This document shows positions 13,400 through 21,496 of a stretch of DNA of 26,071 bases, one piece after another. Within the stretch, counting starts at the first letter, position 1; each line of letters starts with the position of its first letter. The translations under genes and the position numbers were made by a program. The notes under the pieces were generated by a model that was not told where the DNA came from, did not search any database, and worked only from the letters and a program-made list of their open reading frames with translations. This DNA comes from a virus, in the IMG/VR virus record IMGVR_UViG_3300028393_003326, positions 1-26,071 of that record; one strand, written 5' to 3'.

Positions 13400-14493
13400 A
13401 ATCCGTAATCTGTCCAATTTATAGTATTAAATCCAGAGTTTGTAATTGCACTTATACCTACTGCTCTATCCATATCATCAATATTCATTTTATCATTAAT
13501 GATGTATCTGGATCCGCCACCCACTCCCATTACTAACTGATCCCAAGCTAACCCAAAAGAAGTTAATTGTTCTTCGGTTATTTTGCGTGTGCTTTCTTTT
13601 CTTGCGGTGACAAAGATAATCTTATGACCTTTGCTATCCCATTCATTAATTTTGTCAACTACACCCGGTAATATTGTAGGGGCATTCTTATAGACACCGC
13701 TTATAGTATGTTCATGTTTTAATACCGTACCATCTATATCTATGAATAATGTCTTAGGTTTATTAGTATCAAATTCACCAACCTTGCCTAAATATTTTGC
13801 GACATCTTCAGGTGTACCTAACGGAATATATGCATTATTAATTATATGAAAAGGTAAAATTTTAGCGTCACGCAAATAATTGAATGTCTCACTAATATAG
13901 CATTCTGGTCTTCCGGATATTCTAAAAGTATCTAGTAATTTTTTTGCGCTGGTGACAAAGTCTTTCCCTCTTTTCCAATAATGGAATCCAATCAGGGCAT
14001 TATCAGAAATAGGATCCTTCTCCACAACCTTAAAAATTCTATTTAACTTTATTTCAGCAAAACTATTTTTTGGATCTTTACTCTTATATAAAACAAGAGC
14101 AGCATCGGGGTCTTTATCTTTGACCCAAGATAAAAATGACATAGGATCCCATTTAATTATTTGATCGCAATTATAAACAACCAATGGATTATCGTTATCA
14201 ATAAGATCCTTTGCAAACAATACTGTATCTGCTGCACCATCTGTAGTATTACTTATTCTTATTTCTGTATAGTCTATATTTTTGTATTCAAAGATATCTG
14301 TCAATTCTTTATTATGCTCGGGATCATCAAAATCTCTAGTAATAAAAATGAACTTACCCTTAACATTAAAACTATCTATAGAATGTTCTATTAAAGTTTT
14401 ACCATTAACAACAATTAACGGTTTCGGTTTATCTATTCCGATTTTTTGAAATCTAGTTCCCAGTCCTGCCATAGGGATAACAATGTTTATCAT
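13396..14493 (-). CDS. Sugar nucleotidyltransferase fused to a HAD phosphatase
   Basis: A 365-residue fusion with the nucleotidyltransferase first. Residues 1-238: IVIPMAGLGTRFQ, KPKPLIVVNGK, TTDGAADTVL, NDNPLVVYNCDQI, FHYWKRG and LGTPEDVAKYL, all shared with the other fusion (7516-8889). Residues 248-350: a HAD domain with LFIDIDGTVLKHE (D252, D254), PGVVDKINEWDSKGHKIIFV, TARKEST and INDKM. This HAD lacks the long cap of the other fusion and is more like KdsC/PNK-type phosphatases. The ATG at 14493 forms a 4-nt ATGA overlap with the previous stop. It may supply an NDP-sugar to the deoxysugar genes nearby. Confidence 0.88.
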   Translation of the reverse strand: MINIVIPMAGLGTRFQKIGIDKPKPLIVVNGKTLIEHSIDSFNVKGKFIFITRDFDDPEHNKELTDIFEYKNIDYTEIRISNTTDGAADTVLFAKDLIDNDNPLVVYNCDQIIKWDPMSFLSWVKDKDPDAALVLYKSKDPKNSFAEIKLNRIFKVVEKDPISDNALIGFHYWKRGKDFVTSAKKLLDTFRISGRPECYISETFNYLRDAKILPFHIINNAYIPLGTPEDVAKYLGKVGEFDTNKPKTLFIDIDGTVLKHEHTISGVYKNAPTILPGVVDKINEWDSKGHKIIFVTARKESTRKITEEQLTSFGLAWDQLVMGVGGGSRYIINDKMNIDDMDRAVGISAITNSGFNTINWTDYGL

Positions 14494-15170
14494 ACCCTTA
14501 CCCAATCATTAATAAGATGAAATTGGCTGCCTCGACCAACATCATGATAGTATAATTTCTCAGCAGTTAAGTCTAAACTATCTGCTAGATGAATTATGCT
14601 ACTATCTATACAATGTATTTCTTTGGCGTTTTTAATTACGTCTGTCCAATCTAATATAGTATCGGTCAATCCTGATTCAACATAGTATATAGGCAAATCT
14701 GTTGTTATGTCTAAATTGTAAGAACCAGGACTACCTTGACAATGTACTAAGCAATAGTCTTTATCTTTTATAAACTTATTAAAGAATTCTTTACTAGAAG
14801 AATCATCTTTCGGCATTTGAAATTTATCCCATCTATCCTGAAATTCAATACCCGACATACCATAGAATTCAATATCGAAAAATTCAGATCCGCCACCCGT
14901 ATAAATTATATCTAAGTGCGGTATATCTGTACGATACTCGGCAACAAATTGTTGTTCTTTTTCATATGTCTCATAAGGAATAGATACAGGAATTACTATA
15001 TCAGAGTCTTCGTATAGTTTATTTACTGTAGGCAAATTAATATCTTTAACCATAAGATATAATCGCTCTACATCATATTTTTCTATAAGTCCATAAACCA
15101 TACCATTACATATGATGTGGTCACCTAAACCTAAGTGGTGGTGTAATACTAATTCTTTAAATTTTTCCAT
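14490..15170 (-). CDS. GT9-like (heptosyltransferase-type) protein, copy 1
   Basis: A 226-residue soluble protein that opens MEKFKELVLHHHLGLGDHII followed by CNGMVYGL. The H-x-GLGD-x-I-x-NGMV start is shared with the gene at 23087-23869 and resembles the N-terminal loop of GT9 ADP-heptose LPS heptosyltransferases (GDxxxxxP/NG type). A middle YCLVHCQGSPGSY and the late AKEIHCIDSSIIHLADSL match the donor-binding half of that GT-B fold. An upstream ATG (15185) is possible; I prefer 15170 because it aligns with the paralogue and overlaps the preceding gene by only 14 nt. Specificity unknown. Confidence 0.65.
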   Translation of the reverse strand: MEKFKELVLHHHLGLGDHIICNGMVYGLIEKYDVERLYLMVKDINLPTVNKLYEDSDIVIPVSIPYETYEKEQQFVAEYRTDIPHLDIIYTGGGSEFFDIEFYGMSGIEFQDRWDKFQMPKDDSSSKEFFNKFIKDKDYCLVHCQGSPGSYNLDITTDLPIYYVESGLTDTILDWTDVIKNAKEIHCIDSSIIHLADSLDLTAEKLYYHDVGRGSQFHLINDWVRV

Positions 15171-15798
15171 CGTATACAGGCTCATCGTTTTCTGTGTATG
15201 TTTGACCTATGAAATTGTTATTTTCAAAATCATATGTCTCTCTCATCCAATCTACTTCTTTAACTCCATATATTGCAGTATCGTTCATTATGTTTGGCCA
15301 AACTTTATCTCTCAAATAAAATTGATCTACCAAATATTGTTTAACGGAAATATATTCTTGCATAGCATCCTTAAGTGTACTATCCATTATTATATTCTTC
15401 TTACCCCACATACCTGCTAATATAGGAAATTCGTAGTGTGCGTCGTGGTCTCGAATAACCATATAATTATATTCGGATTCGAGCCAGTTGTCAATAAGTT
15501 CTTTTTCTCTTAAACTTAATCTTGAATCTGTGTCCCTAGATAATATCACACCTGGATTATTGAACATCATTTCAAATCTCCAGAATGCACCAAAACTATC
15601 ATCTGTTACTTCTTTAACTATTGTATTTTTAAATGCAGATAGTTTATCTATTGTTTCTTTTGGTACGGTTGCATCGTAGTAAAATACGCATTTCCATTCA
15701 GGAAATATTTCTTCTGCAAGTTCTGCATTTCTAATTGCGCCCTGAAGATATTTAGGATTATCGCCCCAAATACTAAATGTGAAGTATTTGTCTACCAT
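15157..15798 (-). CDS. Putative GT-A glycosyltransferase with a DTD motif
   Basis: A 213-residue soluble protein. It begins MVDKYFTFSIWGDNPKYLQG with a FPEWKCVFYYDATVPKETI strand pair, then FGAFWRFEMMFNNPGVILSR followed by DTDSRLSLRE. The D-T-D (residues 89-91) at the end of a hydrophobic strand is the usual GT-A metal site. A later YNYMVIRDHDAHYEFPILAG continues the pocket. The ATG at 15798 sits inside the tail of the RmlB-like gene (7-nt overlap); a longer frame to 15840 is a shadow of that gene. Donor and acceptor unknown. Confidence 0.65.
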   Translation of the reverse strand: MVDKYFTFSIWGDNPKYLQGAIRNAELAEEIFPEWKCVFYYDATVPKETIDKLSAFKNTIVKEVTDDSFGAFWRFEMMFNNPGVILSRDTDSRLSLREKELIDNWLESEYNYMVIRDHDAHYEFPILAGMWGKKNIIMDSTLKDAMQEYISVKQYLVDQFYLRDKVWPNIMNDTAIYGVKEVDWMRETYDFENNNFIGQTYTENDEPVYDGKI

Positions 15799-16736
15799 AC
15801 AAAATTTGACTTGTGCCAATCCACAACTTCTTCCAAACAAGTATCAAAATCTGCTTCGCATGACCAACCTATACTTTTTAACTTACTATCATCTATAGCA
15901 TAACGTACATCTTGACCCTGGCGCTTTTCCGAAAAATCCATATACTTGTCGTAGTCTGTTCCGGTGCCAAAATAATTATCTATAATTTTTCTTGCAACAA
16001 CGATATTCTTTTCTTCATAGTTACCCGAGATATTATAAATCTCATTGGTAACATTTTGAGAAACAATTAAAGAAACTGCATTTGCCGTATCTGAAACATG
16101 AAGCCATGTTCTAATAGGTTCACCGTTATCGTGCATAACGATTGGTCTATTTAAAGTTAAATTCTTGCATGCTCGTGGAATAAATTTTTCTACATATTGT
16201 CCTATGCCATAATTATTAGTTGGTCTAACAATTACGTAAGGAATATCATATGTTCTTGCCCAGGCAATAACTAACATATCTGCGGCAGCTTTAGTTGCGG
16301 AATATGGATTGCTTGGTTTTAATAAATCTGTTTCAGTATGAAACCCTGAGACTAAGTCACCATACACTTCATCTGTACTAAAGTGTAGCAGTGTCGGTCT
16401 TCGTGATTTTGGTTTTTGTTTGATGAGTTCTAATATCTTATGAACTCCGTTGATGTTACTTCGCAGGAAAACATCTGAGCTGACAATACTATTGTCCACA
16501 TGAGTTTCTGCGGCAGTATTAATAAAGTAATCACAATCAACTAATCGTTCGATATTGTTTATATCGCAACCATCAAATTTAAAATTTTTATATTCTAGTA
16601 ATTCATAAAGAAAGTCTCTATTACTAGCGTATGTTTTACTATCTATACCATAAACATAATGACCTTCATCTAGGAATTTTTTGGTTACATGGTAACCTAT
16701 AAATCCTAAACATCCTGTGACATAAAGTATTTTCAT
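15792..16736 (-). CDS. RmlB-like NDP-sugar 4,6-dehydratase (SDR)
   Basis: A 314-residue extended short-chain dehydrogenase. It makes the NDP-4-keto-6-deoxy intermediate used by 6-deoxyhexose pathways. Visible residues: NAD-binding TGCLGFIG (7-14), NTAAETHVD (73-81), the active-site triad STDEVYGD (T121, D122, E123) and YSATK (Y145, K149), PTNNYG, and RTWLHVSD late in the chain. The STDEVYG motif and overall shape match RmlB (dTDP-glucose) more than the CDP-glucose DdhB type. It may still serve CDP- or GDP-sugars. It overlaps the reductase gene by 4 nt. Confidence 0.9.
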   Translation of the reverse strand: MKILYVTGCLGFIGYHVTKKFLDEGHYVYGIDSKTYASNRDFLYELLEYKNFKFDGCDINNIERLVDCDYFINTAAETHVDNSIVSSDVFLRSNINGVHKILELIKQKPKSRRPTLLHFSTDEVYGDLVSGFHTETDLLKPSNPYSATKAAADMLVIAWARTYDIPYVIVRPTNNYGIGQYVEKFIPRACKNLTLNRPIVMHDNGEPIRTWLHVSDTANAVSLIVSQNVTNEIYNISGNYEEKNIVVARKIIDNYFGTGTDYDKYMDFSEKRQGQDVRYAIDDSKLKSIGWSCEADFDTCLEEVVDWHKSNFVW

Positions 16737-17497
16737 TTCATATATTCTTTCATTCCGTACATAACACCATATAGATCAAAATCTGATAAAAGATCTAGCA
16801 TAGTGGAATCGCCAATATATGGTTTATCACTTGTGGATTCAACTATTATTTCTTTATCTATATTATTTATATCGCAGAATAGTTGTAAAAATTCACTCAA
16901 TGTTCTTTTCTTTTTATACACGCAATCTATTTGCCTGTGATGATAGTTGTTGTTTATAACATATTCTATAATTTTATAAAAATCGCCAATGTAGATATAA
17001 TCAAATTTTCTATCATTAGTTAAAACGAAAGGACCATCCGATGCTAAAAATTTTTTTAATAATCTACTTTCCTTTTCTTCGGAACCAAAACATCCAAACA
17101 ATTTAAGATTGGTAAATTTACTGGGATCTAAATCCCTAGAAATCATTCTTTTAGAAAAAGCATATGCGCTGTTATTGGAATAATCTTGTTCAATACCGGA
17201 TCCTATATTAATGTATCTTCCAAATAAATCAGAATTGGATTTGAAATTATAATACATTGCTAAGTTTTTAGCAACTATACTTGGATCATTACTGTTAACA
17301 TTTTCGTTGCCACCAAAAGTAAGACAATTTATAACGAAATCGGGTTGAGATAGTTCTAATACATTTCTTACAGCGGCAGCGTCAGTTACATCTATACCCG
17401 GTTTGGAGATAGACATTACTGCATTATTCTTTGCTAATCGAGGAGCTATGTATGAACCTATAAATCCTCCAGCACCTAAAATAAGAATATTCTTCAT
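16733..17497 (-). CDS. RmlD/SDR-type NDP-sugar reductase or epimerase
   Basis: A 254-residue SDR protein. The NAD(P) loop is GAGGFIGS (8-15); the catalytic pair is Y112 and K116 in SAYAFSKRM with S100 in NIGSG. Lacking a strong C-terminal signature it is shorter than full RmlD (about 300). It would reduce a 4-keto sugar or a keto branch, or epimerise. Its place between the ThDP genes and the 4,6-dehydratase makes it a candidate for the reduction that completes a deoxysugar (as YerF does in yersiniose synthesis). That role is inferred from position. 4-nt ATGA overlaps on both sides. Confidence 0.8.
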   Translation of the reverse strand: MKNILILGAGGFIGSYIAPRLAKNNAVMSISKPGIDVTDAAAVRNVLELSQPDFVINCLTFGGNENVNSNDPSIVAKNLAMYYNFKSNSDLFGRYINIGSGIEQDYSNNSAYAFSKRMISRDLDPSKFTNLKLFGCFGSEEKESRLLKKFLASDGPFVLTNDRKFDYIYIGDFYKIIEYVINNNYHHRQIDCVYKKKRTLSEFLQLFCDINNIDKEIIVESTSDKPYIGDSTMLDLLSDFDLYGVMYGMKEYMK

Positions 17498-18237
17498 TTT
17501 ATTTTCACTATCATTTCTTTGGTTAATTCCTCATCTGAAAGGAACGGAGTCATATCATGCAGACCAGCTTGCTTGCCATTCTTCAATGCTTGCGCTGGTA
17601 AGATCTCCTGGTCTTCTAAACATTTACAATCTATAATCATAGGACCAACTGTTTCTAATAATCTAGGTAAATTATCAAGACTAGTTTTATTTTTAATAGG
17701 AGCATATTTCATACCAAAGGATGCAGCAATGTTTCTAAAATCAGGAAACCATAATCCTGATTCAGAACTTGTACCGAATACTCGCCCATCAAAGTATTTA
17801 GATTGAGTATTTTTAATACTTAAGTAGCCATTGTTATTCAATATAATAAACTTAATATTAAGATCATGGAGTTTTACCACAGCCAGTTCTTGAAGATTGC
17901 TCATAAAACTACCATCACCCATAATAGATACAACAGGTTGATTACTAGCCATGCTTACACCGATTGCCGCCGGTAATGCCCAGCCCATATCTGCTTGTGC
18001 TGGGCTCGATATAAATCGTTGTCCCTGTTTAACATTTAATGCAACAGGACCAGCATAACTAATACTACCAGCATCCCCCATTAAAATGTCTTCGGGTCTA
18101 CTGTGTTTATTAATAGCATCTAATACTGCGTATAAATTTAATGCGTTATTTTCATTAGTTGCTTCCCACTCGGGTTGCATTACCGGCCAAATATTTTTCC
18201 AATGGTTACATTTATCTATCCAATGTTGATGCTTCAT
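17494..18237 (-). CDS. ThDP-dependent enzyme, C-terminal (PP) subunit
   Basis: A 247-residue protein equal to the C-terminal third of acetolactate-synthase-like enzymes. It binds the diphosphate of thiamine diphosphate through GDG (107-109) followed about 24 residues later by NN (134-135), the GDG-x24-26-NN ThDP motif, in VVSIMGDGSFMSNLQEL. An ISSPAQADMGWALPAAIG segment (76-93) is the usual lead-in to this fold. It lacks the pyrimidine-binding and central domains, which are on the gene immediately upstream (4-nt overlap), so the two would form one active site. Together 583 residues, the size of a normal one-chain enzyme. Confidence 0.92.
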   Translation of the reverse strand: MKHQHWIDKCNHWKNIWPVMQPEWEATNENNALNLYAVLDAINKHSRPEDILMGDAGSISYAGPVALNVKQGQRFISSPAQADMGWALPAAIGVSMASNQPVVSIMGDGSFMSNLQELAVVKLHDLNIKFIILNNNGYLSIKNTQSKYFDGRVFGTSSESGLWFPDFRNIAASFGMKYAPIKNKTSLDNLPRLLETVGPMIIDCKCLEDQEILPAQALKNGKQAGLHDMTPFLSDEELTKEMIVKIK

Positions 18238-19244
18238 ATCATTTCCTTAAAAAAGTCAGATAGCGACATACAAATCTTTTCATTGATAAATAGTACATCT
18301 TTCTTTAGTTCATTATCATCTATGTCAATTAGTATTTTATAACTCTCAGGGCTAAACTGGGTTGGGTCATATCCAACAACACTAGAATTTAAACTACTAC
18401 CCAATACTAATAAACAATCCGCATTCTGCATAGCAAAATTCCCTGCTCTGCTACCCTTAATACCTACCGCACCAATATTCAAAGGATGTGACCCAGGAAA
18501 GTAATCTCTTGCACCATATGTACTAACAAAAGGTAAATCATATGTTTCAATAAAATTTACAAATTCTTTAACTGTGTTACTTTGTCTGATACCGTAACCT
18601 GCCAAGACAACTGGTCTTTGTGCTGTATCTAGTATAGTCTTTATTCTAGATAAATTATTTCTCGTATAGGATGGGGCTGGGTCTACATATAAAGTATAAT
18701 CCTCTGGCATTTGTGCTGTTTGTACATCTCCCGGAATATCTATCCAAACAGGACCTCGACGACCTTCTTTAGCTAGGTGTATAGCATAACTTAATTGATA
18801 TGCTACATCTTCGGGGCTAGTAATAAACTTACTATATTTAGTCATCCCGGCATATGTACTAACAATATCGTGTTCTTGGACACCATATTTTCTAAGACTA
18901 ATACCCTTTTGCATATTGATCCAACTACTACAAGTATTTAATCTAACATTGCCTGATAAAAATAAAACAGGGACACCATCTTGCCAGGCATTTAATACAG
19001 ATGTAGCACAGTTAGTTCCCGCACATCCTGTTGTAGGATTGACTACTGAGAGTTCACCTGTAAATTTACTCTCACCAATAGCAGCATGACCGGCACCTTG
19101 TTCATGATGATAACAGATATAACCTATCTTACCGTGCTTAATAAAACCATCGTTTAATCCGCTAGCACCCCCGCCCATTAACCCATGGACTTTAGTAATA
19201 CCTTGCTGGTATAAGTAATTAGCAATCCAATCGCATACTCTCAT
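18234..19244 (-). CDS. ThDP-dependent enzyme, N-terminal (PYR and central) subunit
   Basis: A 336-residue protein holding the pyrimidine-binding domain and the central domain of the acetolactate-synthase/YerE type. The activating glutamate is E48 in ICYHHEQGAGHAA. VVNPTTGCAGTNCATSVLNA (following the ELS strand), VPVLFLSGN and WIDIPGDVQ are conserved. A central FAD/nucleotide-like domain runs from about 175 to 325 (VVLAGYGIR, LVLGSSLNSSVVGYDP, LIDIDDNELKK). The ThDP diphosphate motif is absent and is supplied by the downstream gene. The ATG at 19244 has AGGAA at good spacing; a longer frame to 19277 overlaps the RfbH gene. Next to rfbH, a YerE-like two-carbon transfer to a 4-keto sugar is plausible. 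Confidence 0.9.
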   Translation of the reverse strand: MRVCDWIANYLYQQGITKVHGLMGGGASGLNDGFIKHGKIGYICYHHEQGAGHAAIGESKFTGELSVVNPTTGCAGTNCATSVLNAWQDGVPVLFLSGNVRLNTCSSWINMQKGISLRKYGVQEHDIVSTYAGMTKYSKFITSPEDVAYQLSYAIHLAKEGRRGPVWIDIPGDVQTAQMPEDYTLYVDPAPSYTRNNLSRIKTILDTAQRPVVLAGYGIRQSNTVKEFVNFIETYDLPFVSTYGARDYFPGSHPLNIGAVGIKGSRAGNFAMQNADCLLVLGSSLNSSVVGYDPTQFSPESYKILIDIDDNELKKDVLFINEKICMSLSDFFKEMI

Positions 19245-19251
19245 ATTTTTC

Positions 19252-20574
19252 CTAAGTAAATAAACCCATAAATCCATCTACAACTTCACCAATATATTCA
19301 ATTTGTTCGGGTGTAATAACTGGACTTGTTCCATGGAAGAATGTGTTTGTCATAACCATTGTTGCAATAGGGAAATTTGCTTTAGCATCTGCAGGATCCA
19401 TAATATGAGAATACGCAGGTTGTAGCATAATATTACCAGCAAAATATGGCCTTGTCTGAATAAGTTTCTCTTCTAAGTATTCCACAATATCACTTCGTGT
19501 AAAAGGAGAACCTTTACGAATAGTTAAGGGGAATGCAAACCAACTGGGATCAGAATGTTCTTGTGGTCTAGGCAAATGGAAATACTCTTCATACTTACTA
19601 TAGATATCAAATAACAATTTATAGTTACGTCTGCGTAGGAAATGAATCTGATCTAATTTTTCTAGTTGAACTAATCCCATTGCTCCCTGCATTTCAATTG
19701 GTTTTAAATTATAACCAATTTCATCATACACATACTTGTGGTCAAATATTTCACCCGGCATTGTAGGAATCCATTCTTGGAATCGTTTACCGCAAGTACC
19801 ACACTTTAGTTTGTTGGCTTCAGGACCTACACAATAACAACCTCTGCCCCATTCTCTAAATGATCTAGCAATAACTTCTGTCTCATAAGTTTTACATGCT
19901 ACAAATCCGCCCTCACCCATAGTCATATGATGTGCAGGATAAAAAGAACAAGATGCCATTTCACCAAATGATCCTAATGGCTTGCCGTCATAAGTACTAC
20001 CTAAAGCATCACAACAATCTTCCAATAAGATTAAATCATACTTATTAACTAATTCCATAACCCATCTCATATTAGGAGGATTGCCTAATACGTGAGCAAA
20101 TGTAATTACCTTAATATTATGTTGCTTAATTAATTCTTCTGCTTTGGTTAAATCTAGATTAAGTGTGTCTAATTCAATGTCTAAAAATACAGGTTCAAAC
20201 CCTAGTTGTAATGTAGGGTTTAGCGTTGTAGGAAATCCTGCGATTGGCATTAATACTTTAGTACCTTTAGGTAAATTATAACCTCTTTTAGAAGTCAATG
20301 TAGCCATCATAAGTAGATTGGAACTTGATCCTGAGTTTGTTAAGATACCGCGTTCTTTACCAAACTGTTTAGGGAATTCCTTCTCAAACTTTAATGACTT
20401 GTCCCCCATAACTAACCAACCATCGAGTAAAGTATCTATGACAGACAAATACTCGTGTTCGTCAAAATAGGGGCCTGCGTAATTTACGAAATCTTTACCC
20501 GCAGTCCATGTCTTATTTGCTGCCTTATTCTGAAAATAAGCAGCTACACCATTAATGATATCTTGTTTATTCAT
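19252..20574 (-). CDS. rfbH: CDP-4-keto-6-deoxyglucose 3-dehydrase-like (RfbH/DdhC type)
   Basis: A 440-residue PLP/PMP enzyme of the DegT fold, matching RfbH/DdhC (437 residues), which removes the C3 hydroxyl of a CDP-4-keto-6-deoxyhexose. The lysine that binds PLP in aminotransferases is replaced by H215 in SFYPAHHMTMGEGG, as in that family. The [2Fe-2S] cysteines are present: C188-x57-C246-x-C248-x12-C261, ending in CGTCGKRF; the spacer to the last Cys is five residues longer than the x7 known in DdhC. FDHKYVYDEIGYNLKPIEMQ follows. The partner reductase (DdhD/E3) is not in the window. The ATG at 20574 starts just after the previous stop; a TTG upstream is rejected. Confidence 0.93.
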   Translation of the reverse strand: MNKQDIINGVAAYFQNKAANKTWTAGKDFVNYAGPYFDEHEYLSVIDTLLDGWLVMGDKSLKFEKEFPKQFGKERGILTNSGSSSNLLMMATLTSKRGYNLPKGTKVLMPIAGFPTTLNPTLQLGFEPVFLDIELDTLNLDLTKAEELIKQHNIKVITFAHVLGNPPNMRWVMELVNKYDLILLEDCCDALGSTYDGKPLGSFGEMASCSFYPAHHMTMGEGGFVACKTYETEVIARSFREWGRGCYCVGPEANKLKCGTCGKRFQEWIPTMPGEIFDHKYVYDEIGYNLKPIEMQGAMGLVQLEKLDQIHFLRRRNYKLLFDIYSKYEEYFHLPRPQEHSDPSWFAFPLTIRKGSPFTRSDIVEYLEEKLIQTRPYFAGNIMLQPAYSHIMDPADAKANFPIATMVMTNTFFHGTSPVITPEQIEYIGEVVDGFMGLFT

Positions 20575-20575
20575 A

Positions 20576-21496
20576 TTACCAGTATGCAAAATTAGTTTCT
20601 AAAAATTTATAATCCTCGCGCTTCTGCGCACTATCTATGGGCATAGGATACATCCAATGGTCATTGTACATATTATACCAACCTTTGTAACCATCAACCT
20701 TTGTCCATCTATATCCTAGTATACCAAAGAATATTTGTATAGCTCCACCCGTTTGAATACCTATTTTACCTTGTTGTTTAGCATAGTCTACATAAAAAGG
20801 AGACGATGTTGTTGCGCCAGAAAGTAAAACATCATAGTCATATTTAGACATTTCTTCCATAATATAACCGACAGTATCCGACCAACTATTACAACCGGGA
20901 TATTGTCTATCATCCATCATAGGATGAAATGGACTTCGTATAACACCTGCTAGTTCAAAAGGTGCAATTATATCTTTATCCTTGCCCCATATTTGTTTTA
21001 TACGATTCCATTGATACTTAATTGTTTCTGCGTGCGTGGATATTACTAATACTTTTTTACCCTTGAGGTATTTTGTCCAAGGATCAATACAACCTGGCAC
21101 ATGAGATGCATGACCTAGAATTGCCCCCGGATCCATAACAAGTATAGAATGCCCAGAATAAATTGGTCTGCCTGCAAAGGTATCATATATGAATTGTTTA
21201 CTAGGATCGTTGTGCATAGAATTTTCTACATCAACAAATCCCAATAAATCAGATTGTTTCATTAAGTCAATAGTTGCAGGATAAATGCTATCCAATAGAT
21301 ATTCTACACTTGTAGGAAATACTCCTGCTTGAACTACCGTGGAATCATTACAAAATTCAGAAGAAGGTTGTTTATTACTTAAGATACATTCTATAATATA
21401 CTTGGCTGTATTGTCAATACGAAGAATAGATGCAGGATCACCTTTAATTAAGGTATCCCTAATTATATCATTCGTTTGTTGATAGCTGATCTTCAT
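20576..21496 (-). CDS. Putative GT-D-like glycosyltransferase, family uncertain
   Basis: A 306-residue soluble protein. A segment DPASILRIDNTAKYII near the start, a strand KKVLVISTHAETIKYQWNRI (about 148-167), YDVLLSGATTSSPFYVDYAK and GKIGIQTGGAIQIFFGILGY resemble the GT-D (DUF1792-like) glycosyltransferase layout, in which R-x-G/D-x-E is expected near the start and a G-x-x-x-D/G loop late. The start motif is only partly conserved (LRIDN). The C-terminus is aromatic (MYNDHWMYPMP). Its gene overlaps the next-upstream transferase by 29 nt. I rate the glycosyltransferase call as fair only. Confidence 0.5.
   Translation of the reverse strand: MKISYQQTNDIIRDTLIKGDPASILRIDNTAKYIIECILSNKQPSSEFCNDSTVVQAGVFPTSVEYLLDSIYPATIDLMKQSDLLGFVDVENSMHNDPSKQFIYDTFAGRPIYSGHSILVMDPGAILGHASHVPGCIDPWTKYLKGKKVLVISTHAETIKYQWNRIKQIWGKDKDIIAPFELAGVIRSPFHPMMDDRQYPGCNSWSDTVGYIMEEMSKYDYDVLLSGATTSSPFYVDYAKQQGKIGIQTGGAIQIFFGILGYRWTKVDGYKGWYNMYNDHWMYPMPIDSAQKREDYKFLETNFAYW

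Noticed and set aside
14161-15420. Plus-strand open frames opposite the nucleotidyltransferase-HAD and GT9-like genes
   Set aside because: Ile/Tyr/Cys-rich composition and no recognisable motif; antisense shadows.
20575-20589. Longer rfbH starting at TTG 20589
   Set aside because: TTG lacks a ribosome-binding site and overlaps the upstream gene; the ATG at 20574 gives a length close to the family norm.
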